A stretch of DNA of 64,000 nt. Origin: Eopsaltria australis. Lineage: Eukaryota; Chordata; Aves; Passeriformes; Petroicidae. A model generated the notes under the pieces. That model was not told the DNA's origin. It made no database searches and saw only the letters and a list, made by a program, of their open reading frames with translations. Position numbers and translations under genes: made by a program. The stretch spans positions 1-64,000 of the forward strand of contig JAVTVJ010000017.1 of the NCBI GenBank assembly GCA_034509425.1, given 5' to 3'. Shown here in pieces: positions 11,015 through 20,528 of this stretch (its first letter is position 1; every line of letters begins with the position of its first letter).

Positions 11015-11051
11015 TGGGAACCGAAGGCTACTTCCCCAACAGAACCTTTGG
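11012..11051 (+). promoter_or_regulatory. ERV-C gag-pol UGA readthrough signal with potential pseudoknot
   Basis: Gag and pol are in the same frame, separated by a single UGA at 11012-11014, the gammaretroviral arrangement. Directly after it GGGAA (11016-11020) can pair with TTCCC (11032-11036). The loop CCGAAGG (11021-11027) can pair with CCTTTGG (11045-11051), with one G-U pair, which gives an H-type pseudoknot. The spacer from the stop is shorter than the eight bases of the classic case, so function is inferred. Confidence 0.6.
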
Positions 11052-14000
11052 TTATAGCTAAGCTGGGGTCAGATAACATCGAATTTTTGGTAGATACTGG
11101 AGCAGCATTTTCCGTACTAAATACCATGGAAGGGAAACTGAGTCAAAACACTGTACATGTTGTTGGGGCGACAGGGGTAAGCAAAACACGGCCTTTCTTC
11201 CAACCTTTAAAATTCAAATTGGGCAAACACTGGGTAACTCATCAATTCCTTTACATGCCTAACTCCCCTAAACCCTTATTAGGGAGAGATTTGCTAGAGA
11301 AATTAGAAGCAGAAATTAAATTCAAAAGGGGGAAGGGAATACAAGTTGTAATTCCTGAATCTAAATTTGTCGAAGTTGCTGCACTTTTCATACAGGACAA
11401 ATGTGGTGAAATCCCCATTGAAGTTAAAAAAGCTGTCAATCCAATAGCATGGGCCAGTGATATCCCAGGAAGATCCAAACAAGCAGAGCCTGTGAGTATT
11501 ACTCTCAAACCAGGAGCCACACCGGTAAGGCAAAAACAATACACTTTGAAATTAGAAAGTCGTAAAGGATTGGCACCCATAATTGAAAAATTCCTCCAAC
11601 ATGGGTTATTAGTGCAATGTGAGTCCAGATTCAATACCCCCATACTTGCTATTAAGAAAGCAGATGGTAAGAGCTATCGATTAGTTCAAGATCTGAGAGC
11701 AATTAACAGAATTACTGAAGACATACACCCTGTTGTGGCAAACCCATATATCCTTTTGACTGCACTGACAGACGAATTAGGGTGGTTTACTGTAATAGAC
11801 CTGAAGGATGCCTTTTTCTGCATTCCTGTGCATAAAAACAGCCAAGAGCTTTTTGCTTTTGAGTGGGAGAATCCTGAGACAGGGAGGAAAAGCCAACTTA
11901 CTTGGACCGTTTTGCCCCAGGGGTACAAAAACAGTCCCACAGTGTTTGGAAATCAGCTAGCAAAGGACCTAGAGGACTGGAAAAGACAAGAGCCAGAGGG
12001 AGTTATTCTTCAATATGTGGATGATATCCTGATTGCGGCTAAAACCAGAGATGACTGCATTAAATTTACAATCAGTTTATTAAACTTTTTGGGACTGAGT
12101 GGGTACAGAGTTTCTAAAGACAAAGCACAGATTGCCAAAGAAGCAGTAATTTACTTGGGGCTCGAGATCTTTCGTGGACATTGACAGCTCAGCAAAGAAC
12201 GGAAAGAAGCCATCTGTCAACTCCCAGAGCCCCGCACTGTGAGGGAGATGCAAGCTTTCCTGGGAATGGTAGGTTGGTGTCGTTTGTGGATAGCAAATTA
12301 TGGACTGCTGGTAAAACCCCTATATGGAGCATTAAAAGCAGCTGAAAATGGAATTATAATATGGACAGAAAATACAAGGGCAGCTTTTAAACAGCTGAAA
12401 CACTCCCTAATGTCAGCTCCAGCACTGGGATTGCCAGACTTAACTAAATCTTTTGAACTGTTTACTTATGAAAGATTGAATGTTGCTTTAGGGGTACTAG
12501 CTCAACGTCTCGGGAACCAACGGAGAGCTGTGGCTTACTTTTCCAAACAGCTAGACAATGTTGCCCAAGGGTGGCCAAGGTGTTTGAAAGCCGTGGCAGC
12601 TACTGTTGTCTTGATCCAAGAGGCCCGAAAACTCACCCTTGGACGGCACATTGTAGTGTATGTACCCCATGCTGTAGCAGCTGTGCTCGAGCAAAAAGGG
12701 GGACATTGGCTGTCCAGCAACCGGATGCTTAAATATCAATCATTGTTACTAGAACAGGATGATGTCACCTTGAAAACAACTTCTGTTGTTAATCCTGCCA
12801 TGTTTCTGTCTTCCACGTTAACTGACAATGTCCCTGAGCATGATTGTTTGCAGACAATAGAAGAGGTCTATTCCAGCCGAACAGATCTGAAGGATGTGCC
12901 CCTAGACAATCCAGACTGGGAGCTTTTTACTGACGGGAGCAGCTTTATGAGAAATGGTAAAAGGATGGCAGGCTATGCAGTGACCACTCAAGACAAGGTA
13001 ATTGAGGCGAAGGCCCTGCCAGCAGATGTGTCATCACAGAAAGCTGAGCTGATTGCACTGACAAGGGCCCTGGACCTGAGTGAAGGGAAGAAGGTAAATA
13101 TATGGACCGACTCTAAATATGCGTTTGGTGTCGTCCATGCCCATGGAGCCATCTGGAAAGAAAGAGGACTGCTGAACGCTCAAGGTAATCAAATTAAACA
13201 CACTGAACAAATACTTGCCCTCTTGGAGAGCGTTAGAAAACCCACGGAAGTAGCTATTATGCACTGCAGGGGTCACCAGAAAGGGAAAACCACTCCAGAA
13301 TTGGGAAATCGCTTTGCTGACAAAGCAGCAAAAGGAGTTGCAGAAAAAGGTATCCTTGCAATAATTCCCAAAAAGGAAGTTAACTTATCAGGGATCATCC
13401 CAAAGTATGATCAAGCAGATCAGAAGCTTATTAAATCTCTCAAGGCTGAGATCACAGAAGGTGGGTGGGCTGTCACACCAACAAATCAAGTTGTAGTCCT
13501 ACCCCTGATTCTTCGAGAGCTAGCTCAGAGAGAACATGAAAACACACATTTTGGGACTGAAAACCTTCTAAAACATCTAAAAAAGGTAGTAATAGGAAGA
13601 AGAATGACTGAAATTGTACAAACAGTAGTAAGCAAATGTGAAGTTTGCTGCAAAAACAACCCTGGTACAAGGAAAAGAGTTGTGTTAGGAGTAACAAAAG
13701 CAGGGGATCTTCCTGGAGATTACTGGCAAATAGATTTTGCTGAATTACCACGTAGAGAGGGATACCGGTACATACTGGTATTAGTTGACATTTTTAGTGG
13801 ATGGCCTGAAGCTTACCCCTGTCGCACTAACACAGCCAAAGAAGTGGTAAAGATTTTGCTCAATCATATAATTCCAAGGTTCGGGGTTCCCCTGGGAATG
13901 TCATCGGATAGGGGACCACACTTTGTTGCCACAGTAATTAAAGAAATCAGTCGAATTTTGGGAATTACTTGGGATCTGCATACACCTTATAGACCCCAAG

Positions 14001-14536
14001 CGAATGGTAAAGTCGAACGTATGAATGGAACCCTTAAAACACAAATTAGCAAAATTTGTCAAGAAACATCTATGACATGGGTTCAAGCCTTGCCTATAGC
14101 TTTACTAAGGATCCGCATACAGCCAAGGCGGAGGGATAACATCAGTCCCTATGAAATACTGTATGGTAGGCCATACCAGATTCCACACATTCCAGGGGAA
14201 ATTCATATAAAAGGGAAACTTGATTTACAGAGATATCTAATGGCTTTAGGTTCCACTTTGCAGAAGCTCCAGAATTACATCGTGCTATCCAGACCCATCG
14301 GACTGGACACACCTGCACATCTTTTCCAACCTGGAGACTGGGTTTATATCAAGTGGTGGGACAATGAACCTCTACAAGCTAAGTGGAAAGGACCATTCCA
14401 AGTCCTGCTGACTACCCTCACTGCTGTCAAAGTCTCTGGCAAAGGACCCTGGATCCACTACTCCAGAGTCAAGAAAGCTTCTGCTCCTGAAACAACTGAG
14501 AAAACAAAGAGTGATGCAGAAGAGAGCGTGATTTAA
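11015..14536 (+). pseudogene. pol: ERV-C pol: protease, RT, RNase H, integrase; one internal stop
   Basis: A single frame runs from the gag stop to TAA at 14534-14536, broken only by TGA at 12182-12184. The order is protease (DTGA at about 11094), reverse transcriptase (DLKD near 11799, YVDD at 12014-12025), connection, RNase H (TDGSS near 12932, TDSK near 13109) and integrase. The integrase has an HHCC zinc region (CEVCC near 13639), DF near 13735, a D in SSDRGPHF near 13907, and the final catalytic E in GKVERMNG near 14011. It ends with a C-terminal GPY/F-like domain near 14386. The stop probably arose from one base change. Domain style is gammaretroviral. Confidence 0.9.
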
Positions 14537-14625
14537 ATAATGCTTCAGTGCTTAAAGAACTGCTCATAGTAATCATAGTCACAATTCTTCTATATCTCCT
14601 GTTGTTAAATATTTACTGTTATTAA
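14515..14625 (+). pseudogene. env: ERV-C env remnant: transmembrane anchor
   Basis: A 36-codon frame overlaps the end of pol in a different frame and ends TAA at 14623-14625. Its last 20 or so residues are almost all Ile, Leu, Val and Tyr, a typical membrane anchor with a very short tail, directly before the PPT. This is where the C-terminus of Env would lie in a gammaretrovirus. No surface or ectodomain sequence remains, so the element cannot encode its own envelope. Confidence 0.5.
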
Positions 14626-14689
14626 GTGTATATTATTAATAGATTATTAATCTAGATTATTAATATATAGTAGATATTTAGAATAGAGA

Positions 14690-14733
14690 CTTGACAAGGT
14701 AGAAGCCTTGTCAAGCCTCTAAAAGGGGGGAAA
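14690..14733 (+). promoter_or_regulatory. ERV-C hairpin and polypurine tract
   Basis: CTTGACAAGG (14690-14699) and CCTTGTCAAG (14706-14715) form a perfect 10-bp stem with a six-base loop. The polypurine tract AAAAGGGGGGAAA then abuts the 3' LTR. The PPT primes plus-strand DNA synthesis. The hairpin role is unknown; an RNA export or packaging element is possible. Confidence 0.75.
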
Positions 14734-15161
14734 TGATGCCTTAGGTTTTAACCTCTTATTTTTTTCATCAAGACTGCTCTAAAACTCCATAAATTGTCAT
14801 CTAGTGTTCTGTTACTGTCATTTAGACGAAACAATTTCTCTCGGGGCTGGAGTTTCAAGGACATACAGTTTTTTCAAAAAGCCCAAAATGTAAACACCCA
14901 TGGACAGCAGCGAAGAGAAGAAGGGAACAAGCTGGGGATGGGACTTCAAGACCCGAAACTGTAATTGGACAATGGGTTTCTGATATGCAGATGAACCAAA
15001 GGTATATCTGTCTCAAAAACACGTGCTAGGGGTCCATTTTTGGGTGTAGTCTCTGAGAGACTCTTGCATGGCCCAAAGTGTACCTTGTTTTAATAAATAC
15101 TTCTTTTATTCTCTTAACTCTGTCCTAGTCTTCTGTTTCAGGTTCAGCCTTTGTAAGGCAT
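14734..15161 (+). repeat. ERV-C 3' LTR, last bases lost
   Basis: It starts TGATGCCTTA and matches the 5' LTR closely. It ends ...TAAGGCAT at 15161, where ERV-B integrase sequence resumes, so the final CA and the target-site copy appear deleted. Confidence 0.9.
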
Positions 15162-15710
15162 ACAACTAATTCAGCACTGGCTGACAGCCATGGCATGGCT
15201 TGGCATCCCCAAACAGATTAAAACTGACAACGGTTCCAATTTTATCTCCAAACCAGTGCAGGAATTCACCTCGAAATGGGGCATCACTCTAGTGCAAGGT
15301 ATCCCATATAACAGCACTGGGCAGGCCATTGTTGAGCGAGCAAATCAGACCCTGAAGGCTTTGAAAATTCCATTCCCTCAGGGGACCAAGCACGTATACT
15401 AGCAACCGCCTTGCTAGCACTGAACCAATTCTCTAGGGGGGATGAAACAAACTGTCCCGCTCAAAAACACTGGGCCACCCGAGCATTAGAGGAGGGCCCA
15501 CAAGTCATAATTAAAAATGAACTAGGCGAATGGGAACGGGGCTGGAGACTGGTACTCACAGGGCGAGGGTACGCAGCTATCAAAAAGGAAGGAAAAATCA
15601 AGTGGTGTCCACTGAAGTCAGTAAAGCCAGACCTTCAGAATGAGCAGAATGAGACTAATGAAAACTGTGAGTTTCTGTTTGCAGGACATGCTCGTGGGAC
15701 ACCCCTGTAA
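15162..15710 (+). pseudogene. pol: ERV-B copy 1 pol, part 2: integrase C-half
   Basis: This completes the integrase started at 5835-7872. The second catalytic Asp lies in KTDNG near 15223, and the catalytic Glu in [10 protein letters not shown] near 15334. The frame breaks at 15402. The C-terminal DNA-binding region continues in another frame from about 15411 to the stop at 15708-15710 and overlaps the start of env (15640), a normal retroviral layout. Most of this is absent from copy 2, which resumes only at the equivalent of about 15550. Confidence 0.85.
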
Positions 15711-17603
15711 AGCGTATACCCCTGTTCCAGAGGAAAATGACAGACCTCCAAGCCGTCAAGCAGCACCCAAGAGTTCTGTACCGGTGAAACCCAGACGTCA
15801 ACAGTGTTTTTGTGTGATTTTGCTGTTGGGGCTTGTTACCAGAGGACAAGCCAGTCCAAACCATTACTCTCATCAGCCATTCAGGTGGGTCATGCAACAC
15901 CTGTCAAATGACAAGGTGCTCAAAGAAACCACCACACCGAATGCCCCATCCTTTGTGATATGCATTTCTAATCTGTTCCCTGGAAAACCAAAAATAGACC
16001 CTTATTCCCCTCATGTTACAAGTATGCATCTATCCTATTGGTGCCCAGCCTCAAACCCAGGGAAGAAGTAATGCAATTATCCGGGGTGGGGATATTGTGG
16101 GTACTGGGGCTGTGAAACCATTGTTACAAATGCTGGATCATCAAGACCTGGGTGGGAACCTCAAAAGCCCGATGAATTTTTACAGTTCACCTGGGCTCCA
16201 ACTGGTTGTAAACAACCTGTCATCCTTCAGGAAAATACTATCGAAACTATCATAAAATCCCTAAATCTCGGAGGTGCACTGACTATAACATGACCGTTTT
16301 GCAGCCAAATCACCCTAGTTGGGCCACAGGCAGGACGTGGACAGTAGTCATTCAAGGGTCAAAAGAGTGGGTGAATGTGCAAATTATCAAGCTCCAACCC
16401 CCTGCATCCCGGGCGATTGGGCCAAACAAAGTTATTAAAGATGTACTAAAAGGGAAAAACACAACCCACTCCAAAGCCTTGCCCACAAAAGTCACTGATA
16501 CCCTGATCGGTCATGCAGATGCCTCCCAGATAAGTAGTTTAGCCAAGTCTGACTCTGACCCAATCGTTCATATGTTAGAAGCTACCTTTCTTTCCCTGAA
16601 CGAATCCAACCCGAACCTAACTGATTCCTGCTGGCTTTGCTATGATGTCAAACCCCCCTTCTACGAAGGAGTTGCTTTAAATATCCCCTTCAGTTACTCC
16701 ACAGCCGACTCCCCTCACCAGTGCAGGTGGGATACTCCCTGCAGAGGAATCACCCTGAGTCAAGTCATGGGTCAAGGCAGATGTTTTGGCAATGCAACCT
16801 TAGCAAAGGAAGGCAACATCTGCACCAAAGTTGTCAAGCCCAACAGAAAGAATAAGTGGGTGGTTCCATCCGCATCTGGGATGTGGGTTTGTCAGCGATC
16901 TGGAGTGAGTCCTTGTGTGTCTCTTGCCAAATTCAATGATTCCACTGACTTTTGTGTCCAAGTTCTAATTGTTCCTAGGGTCCTGTACCATACAGACGAA
17001 GAGATATACCACCTTCTTGAGAAACCCGACCGGCTCCACAAAAGAGCACTGTTAACAGGTGTAACTATTGCAATGCTGCTCGGCCTGGGAGCAGCCAGAA
17101 CGACTACGAGTGTCTCAGCTCTTGCGACCCGACACCAAGGACTGTCTCAGCTACAAATGACCATCGATGAGGACTTGCAGAGGATCGAGAAATCCATCTC
17201 CTTTCTAGAGAAATCAGTTTCCTCACTCTCAGAAGTGGTCTTGCAGAACAGGCGAGGATTGGACCTCTTGTTCATGCAACAAGGAGGCTCGTGTGCCACC
17301 TTGAAAGAGGAATGCTGCTTTTATGCAGACCACACAGGAGTCGTCAGAGACTCCATGGCAGAGCTCCGAGATAGGCTAGCTTGGAGACAGAAAGACAGGG
17401 AAGCCCAACAGAGCTGGTTTGAGTCCTGGTTCAATCAATCACCATGGCTCACCACACTAATTTCCGCCTTGGTAGTTCCATTGGCAATGTTGCTTTTAGT
17501 TTTTACCTTTGGACCATGCCTGCTGAACAAACTAGTCTCTTTCATCCAGACCCGTCTGGAACGGGCCAACATTCTGTTTTTAGAACATCAACAAATGCTG
17601 TAA
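15640..17603 (+). pseudogene. env: ERV-B copy 1 env, gamma-type, broken twice
   Basis: This is the envelope glycoprotein precursor. A long basic leader is followed by a hydrophobic signal segment near 15803-15855. The surface subunit has a CWLC motif near 16629, the type that bonds to the transmembrane subunit. A furin-like RLHKR site lies near 17030. The transmembrane subunit has a fusion-peptide-like Gly/Ala/Leu stretch, a heptad region, a CX6CC motif near 17290-17316 and a membrane anchor near 17452-17520. Breaks are a TAA at 16069-16071 and a one-base loss in an A-run near 16215 relative to copy 2. From 16290 to 17603 the frame is open. Confidence 0.87.
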
Positions 17604-17749
17604 TCCAAACTGTAAACACTGCCAATCGCAAGACTTTTCTAACTTGCCTTGTGAAATCTACTCAGGTATACCAAACCCCTTTTCCCTTGTCAAGTTACTA
17701 CCTCATACCTCACTTCAATACATGTATCTATGACTACCTCATTCATTTG

Positions 17750-18122
17750 TGAAAAAAGGGGGGGGAAGTGTGGTAGATAGGGACAGGCGGAAGGAAGATC
17801 TCGCGATGTGACGGAAAGCAAGGAGCAGCACGGAATCTCCCTCCCTTCATTCCTGCATGATAAGAGATCACCCGAAGTATGCAACCCCTCCTAAACCCCA
17901 GTAGTTTTCCACTCCTTACTAACCCTAGCTATCCCACCGTCCCCTTTCTGACGTAGTGAAGCCCCCTAGACTATTTAACCTCATGAGATAAGATAATAAA
18001 CGCCATTTGACCATCCACCATATTGGTGTCTGTGCGTCGTGGACCGAGTAGCTCGGGTGAGGCCGGGCTGCCGTGCTGTCATTCTTGAACCAGGTCGCCT
18101 GCCTTCATAGCAGAAGGCAACA
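17750..18122 (+). repeat. ERV-B copy 1 polypurine tract and 3' LTR
   Basis: A run of A then G (17751-17768) forms the PPT. The LTR (17769-18122, 354 bp) starts TGTGGTAGATAG and ends GGCAACA. It differs from the copy 2 3' LTR (25663-26016) at very few positions. The following TTAATGG (18123-18129) is the same flank as at copy 2. Confidence 0.92.
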
Positions 18123-20047
18123 TTAATGGTGAGGCAGAAGACCCATAAAAACTGTATTTTTCTTACAGAAGATCCATGGTGTAAGCAAAAGAAACTTCTC
18201 TCCCTAAATGAACTGGAACAAAAGCTGTTTCTGAGGTGGTAAACTGACTAAAAGTCGAAGTGTTGTCTTTTGTACGTTGTCAGGGAGAATGAAATGGAGA
18301 GGTGGGGAAGGAGGGGTAGTCTGGGGAGTTTGTTCTGGTTTTTCTTGGTTTTTTTTTTTCTTTTTTTTCCCTTTGTCTTAGTTATATTAATAAAACTTCT
18401 TTGTACTTTATAAAGTTTGAGCCTGCTTTGCCTACTCCTAATCCTTATCTCACAACAAGCAATCAAGTAAATTTAAGTAAGTGTGCTGGCATTTAGCCAC
18501 AAACCTGAATAGGCGAACCGAAACCACTACATTCAATGGTGTTTCTGCCTGGTTTTTGAACCAAATAATGGGCAAATTGATGAGAGTTTGAGATAAGGAT
18601 TGATTAGGAGAGATAATAGGCAAAGCATGTATTAGATTATAAGATAAAGTAAATGATAGTAGAAACTGTGTATTGTTGTAGTCATATAAAGTTTAGAGGT
18701 GGAGGTTTGTGTAAGAAGCTTTCTGTTTAGTTTAGCAGTTTTTCTTATTCTAAGTAAAGATTGTATGATTAATGTAATTTTGATAATAAGTCTTATATAT
18801 GGTTTTCCCCGAAGGCGAGAGGTGGAATGTCCTGGGTTAGGCCAGAGGAGTCAAAATCTAGGAAGTGATCTGTGCTGCCGGAAGGAATACAACTTCCTTC
18901 CTGCGAGACAGAGCCAATAATCAGGTAGTTTTAAGGATTGATAGGTAGGTAAACCAATTAAAAAGTTGATCCGCCTTCGAGGAAAAAAACCATATATAAG
19001 CAGAGACTCTCTGAAGCTCTTCCTCTTTGGACCTGCTGCTGCTGTGTAGAGAGGAGCAGCTCCTGCTTCTCTCGCTGGTAAGGGCCCCCCCCCCACCTCC
19101 TTCCGAAGGAGGGATGGGGGGGGGGGGAAGGGAGGTTTTACGGCAGCCGTGCCGCTGCAGCTGGGCAGGCATGGGGGAGGAAACGATTGGAATTTTCAGC
19201 AGATCCAGCTCAGCCAGTGTGTCAGCTACACAAGCGGGAGAGCCAGGCCAGGCAAGGACCGGGCCGGACTCCATCCAGCTCGGGCCAGGCCCTGCCCTGT
19301 CACTCCGGGCCCAGATGGCCCTACCAGGCCGAGACAGCTTGGCAGAGCCAGGCAGAGACACTTGAGAGCGTCTGGCATCCAGCTCAGACCTGTTCAAACA
19401 GCCCGGCAAAGAGCATGTGATCTTTACACTGCCGGAGAGAGAGAGAGACAGAGATTAACTCTCTCCATGCCTGGACTAAACTCACAGACACCCATCCTTC
19501 CTCGCAAAGAGAGGAACGAGTGAGGACATCTACATAGTGCAGCGCAGAGACTTTACAGTCAGTGAGGAAAGCAGAACTGATACTTACAAAGAGGTGTATG
19601 GGAAGTTGCTTCAAGAGTGAAGCTGAAAACTCTTTTAGAGAACCATGGTTGGGGACTGAGCTAATAAATTCTCTGTAATATATGAAGATATAGTCCAAAG
19701 GGGGATGTGAGGTTCTTATTGCAGCCAATGAACTGAATTACCTAAGTACAGACAAGTAAGTGTTGAAAAAAGTACAGCCTGATGAGAAACTAGAACCAAG
19801 AGAGAGGAGAGGCTGTGACCCAGAGCCCTGGTCCCGGGGAGAATGCTAGAGAACCTGAGTTGTCAGGAGAACCTGTGCTGCTAAGCACAGAAGAAGGGAT
19901 TTTCTTTGTTGCTGCAAGTGAACTGGGCATCCTTAAAACAGGTACCCTGTGGACTGTTCATAACCCACCATAGTGGCTGTGGGAAGGCTACTGGTGTGGG
20001 AGAGATCCACCATTAAGCTGGACTTTGCTCCGGGCAGCGGTTAATGG
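18123..20047 (+). mobile_element. Element T unit 1: LTR 3' part, interior A, LTR 5' part
   Basis: This segment lies between the two ERV-B copies. It holds the 3' part of a T LTR (18123-18531), a 296-base non-coding interior (18532-18827) and the 5' part of the next T LTR (18828-20047), into which ERV-B copy 2 is inserted at TTAATGG. Its LTR 3' part and interior match those at 27927-28624 almost exactly. Its LTR 5' part matches 26713-27926 better. The unit is therefore a recombination product. No coding region was found. Confidence 0.85.
18532..18827 (+). other. Element T interior A with tRNA-Val-like PBS and PPT
   Basis: The interior starts five bases before a PBS TGGTGTTTCTGCCTGGTT (18537-18554). 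This differs from the complement of the tRNA-Val 3' end by two C-to-T changes, both at CpG sites. It ends with a purine-rich tract (GGCGAGAGGTGGAA) next to the LTR start TGTCCTGGG. Nothing in between is coding. Interior C (28329-28624) is nearly identical. Confidence 0.7.
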
Positions 20048-20401
20048 TGTGGTAGATAGGGACAGGCGGACAGAAGATCTCGCGATGTGACGGAAAGCAA
20101 AGAGCAGCATGGAATCTCCCTCCCTTCATTCCTGCATGATAAGAGATCACCCGAAGTATGCAACCCCTCCTAAACCCCAGTAGTTTTCCACTCCTTACTA
20201 ACCCTAGCTATCCCACCGTCCCCTTTCTGACGTAGTGAAGCCCCCTAGACTATTTAACCTCATGAGATAAGATAATAAACGCCATTTGACCATCCACCAT
20301 TTTGGTGTCTGTGCGTCGTGGACCGAGTAGCTCGGGTGAGGCCGGGCTGCCGTGCTGTTGTTCTTGAACCAGGTCGCCTGCCTTCATAGCAGAAGGCAAC
20401 A
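20048..20401 (+). repeat. ERV-B copy 2 5' LTR
   Basis: 354 bp, from TGTGGTAGATAG to AAGGCAACA. It contains a TATA-less AT-rich stretch near 20250, and AATAAA at 20274-20279. The PBS lies three bases downstream. Confidence 0.92.
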
Positions 20402-20404
20402 TGG

Positions 20405-20422
20405 TGGTGCCGAAACCCGGGA
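20405..20422 (+). promoter_or_regulatory. ERV-B primer binding site, tRNA-Phe
   Basis: TGGTGCCGAAACCCGGGA is the exact 18-base complement of the vertebrate tRNA-Phe 3' end (from knowledge of tRNA sequences). Phe-primed ERVs are known mainly in class I, so this primer in a class II-like element is notable. Confidence 0.85.
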
Positions 20423-20528
20423 AGAAGAAAGAGCTCGGGCACAGGATTCACCTGGACAAGAGGCAGCGGCAGGAGCAGCGAAGCTGACTTCAGGCGGGGG
20501 AGACGTCCCCAAAGGACCCACGGTCACC

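Larger units (their letters stand above)
7873..15161 (+). mobile_element. ERV-C: class I gammaretrovirus-like provirus without a full env
   Basis: This 7.3-kb provirus is nested in the ERV-B integrase gene. It has LTRs at 7873-8300 and 14734-15161, a tRNA-Arg PBS, gag, an in-frame UGA, one long pro-pol frame, a short hydrophobic env remnant, a hairpin and a PPT. The two LTRs differ by only about ten changes over 428 bases. Only two coding lesions were seen, an indel in an A-run in gag and one TGA in RT. The last few bases of the 3' LTR and the right target-site copy seem lost, so the duplication cannot be verified. Confidence 0.93.
5519..18122 (+). mobile_element. ERV-B copy 1: class II provirus, interrupted twice
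   Basis: ERV-B copy 1 comprises 5519-7872 (protease, RT, RNase H, integrase start) and 15162-18122 (integrase end, env, 3' LTR). ERV-C fills the gap. ERV-A removed the connection to gag and the 5' LTR, which should lie left of the window. Where both copies survive, sequence identity to copy 2 (20048-26016) is very high, with only scattered substitutions and short indels. The right flank at 18123 (TTAATGG then element T LTR) is the same as that of copy 2, which shows the two copies arose by local duplication rather than by separate insertion. Confidence 0.9.

Noticed and set aside
12182..12184. TGA in ERV-C RT as a recoding signal
   Set aside because: It lies inside a conserved domain far from any gene boundary and fits a single decay mutation; only the gag-pol UGA has supporting structure.
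18699..18920. 73-codon frame in the T interior (also at 28496)
   Set aside because: It crosses the PPT and LTR border and is not kept in interior B, so it is not a conserved gene.
20352..20528. Upstream ATG extension of ERV-B gag
   Set aside because: It lies in the LTR and crosses the PBS; the matrix homology and good start context are at 20529.
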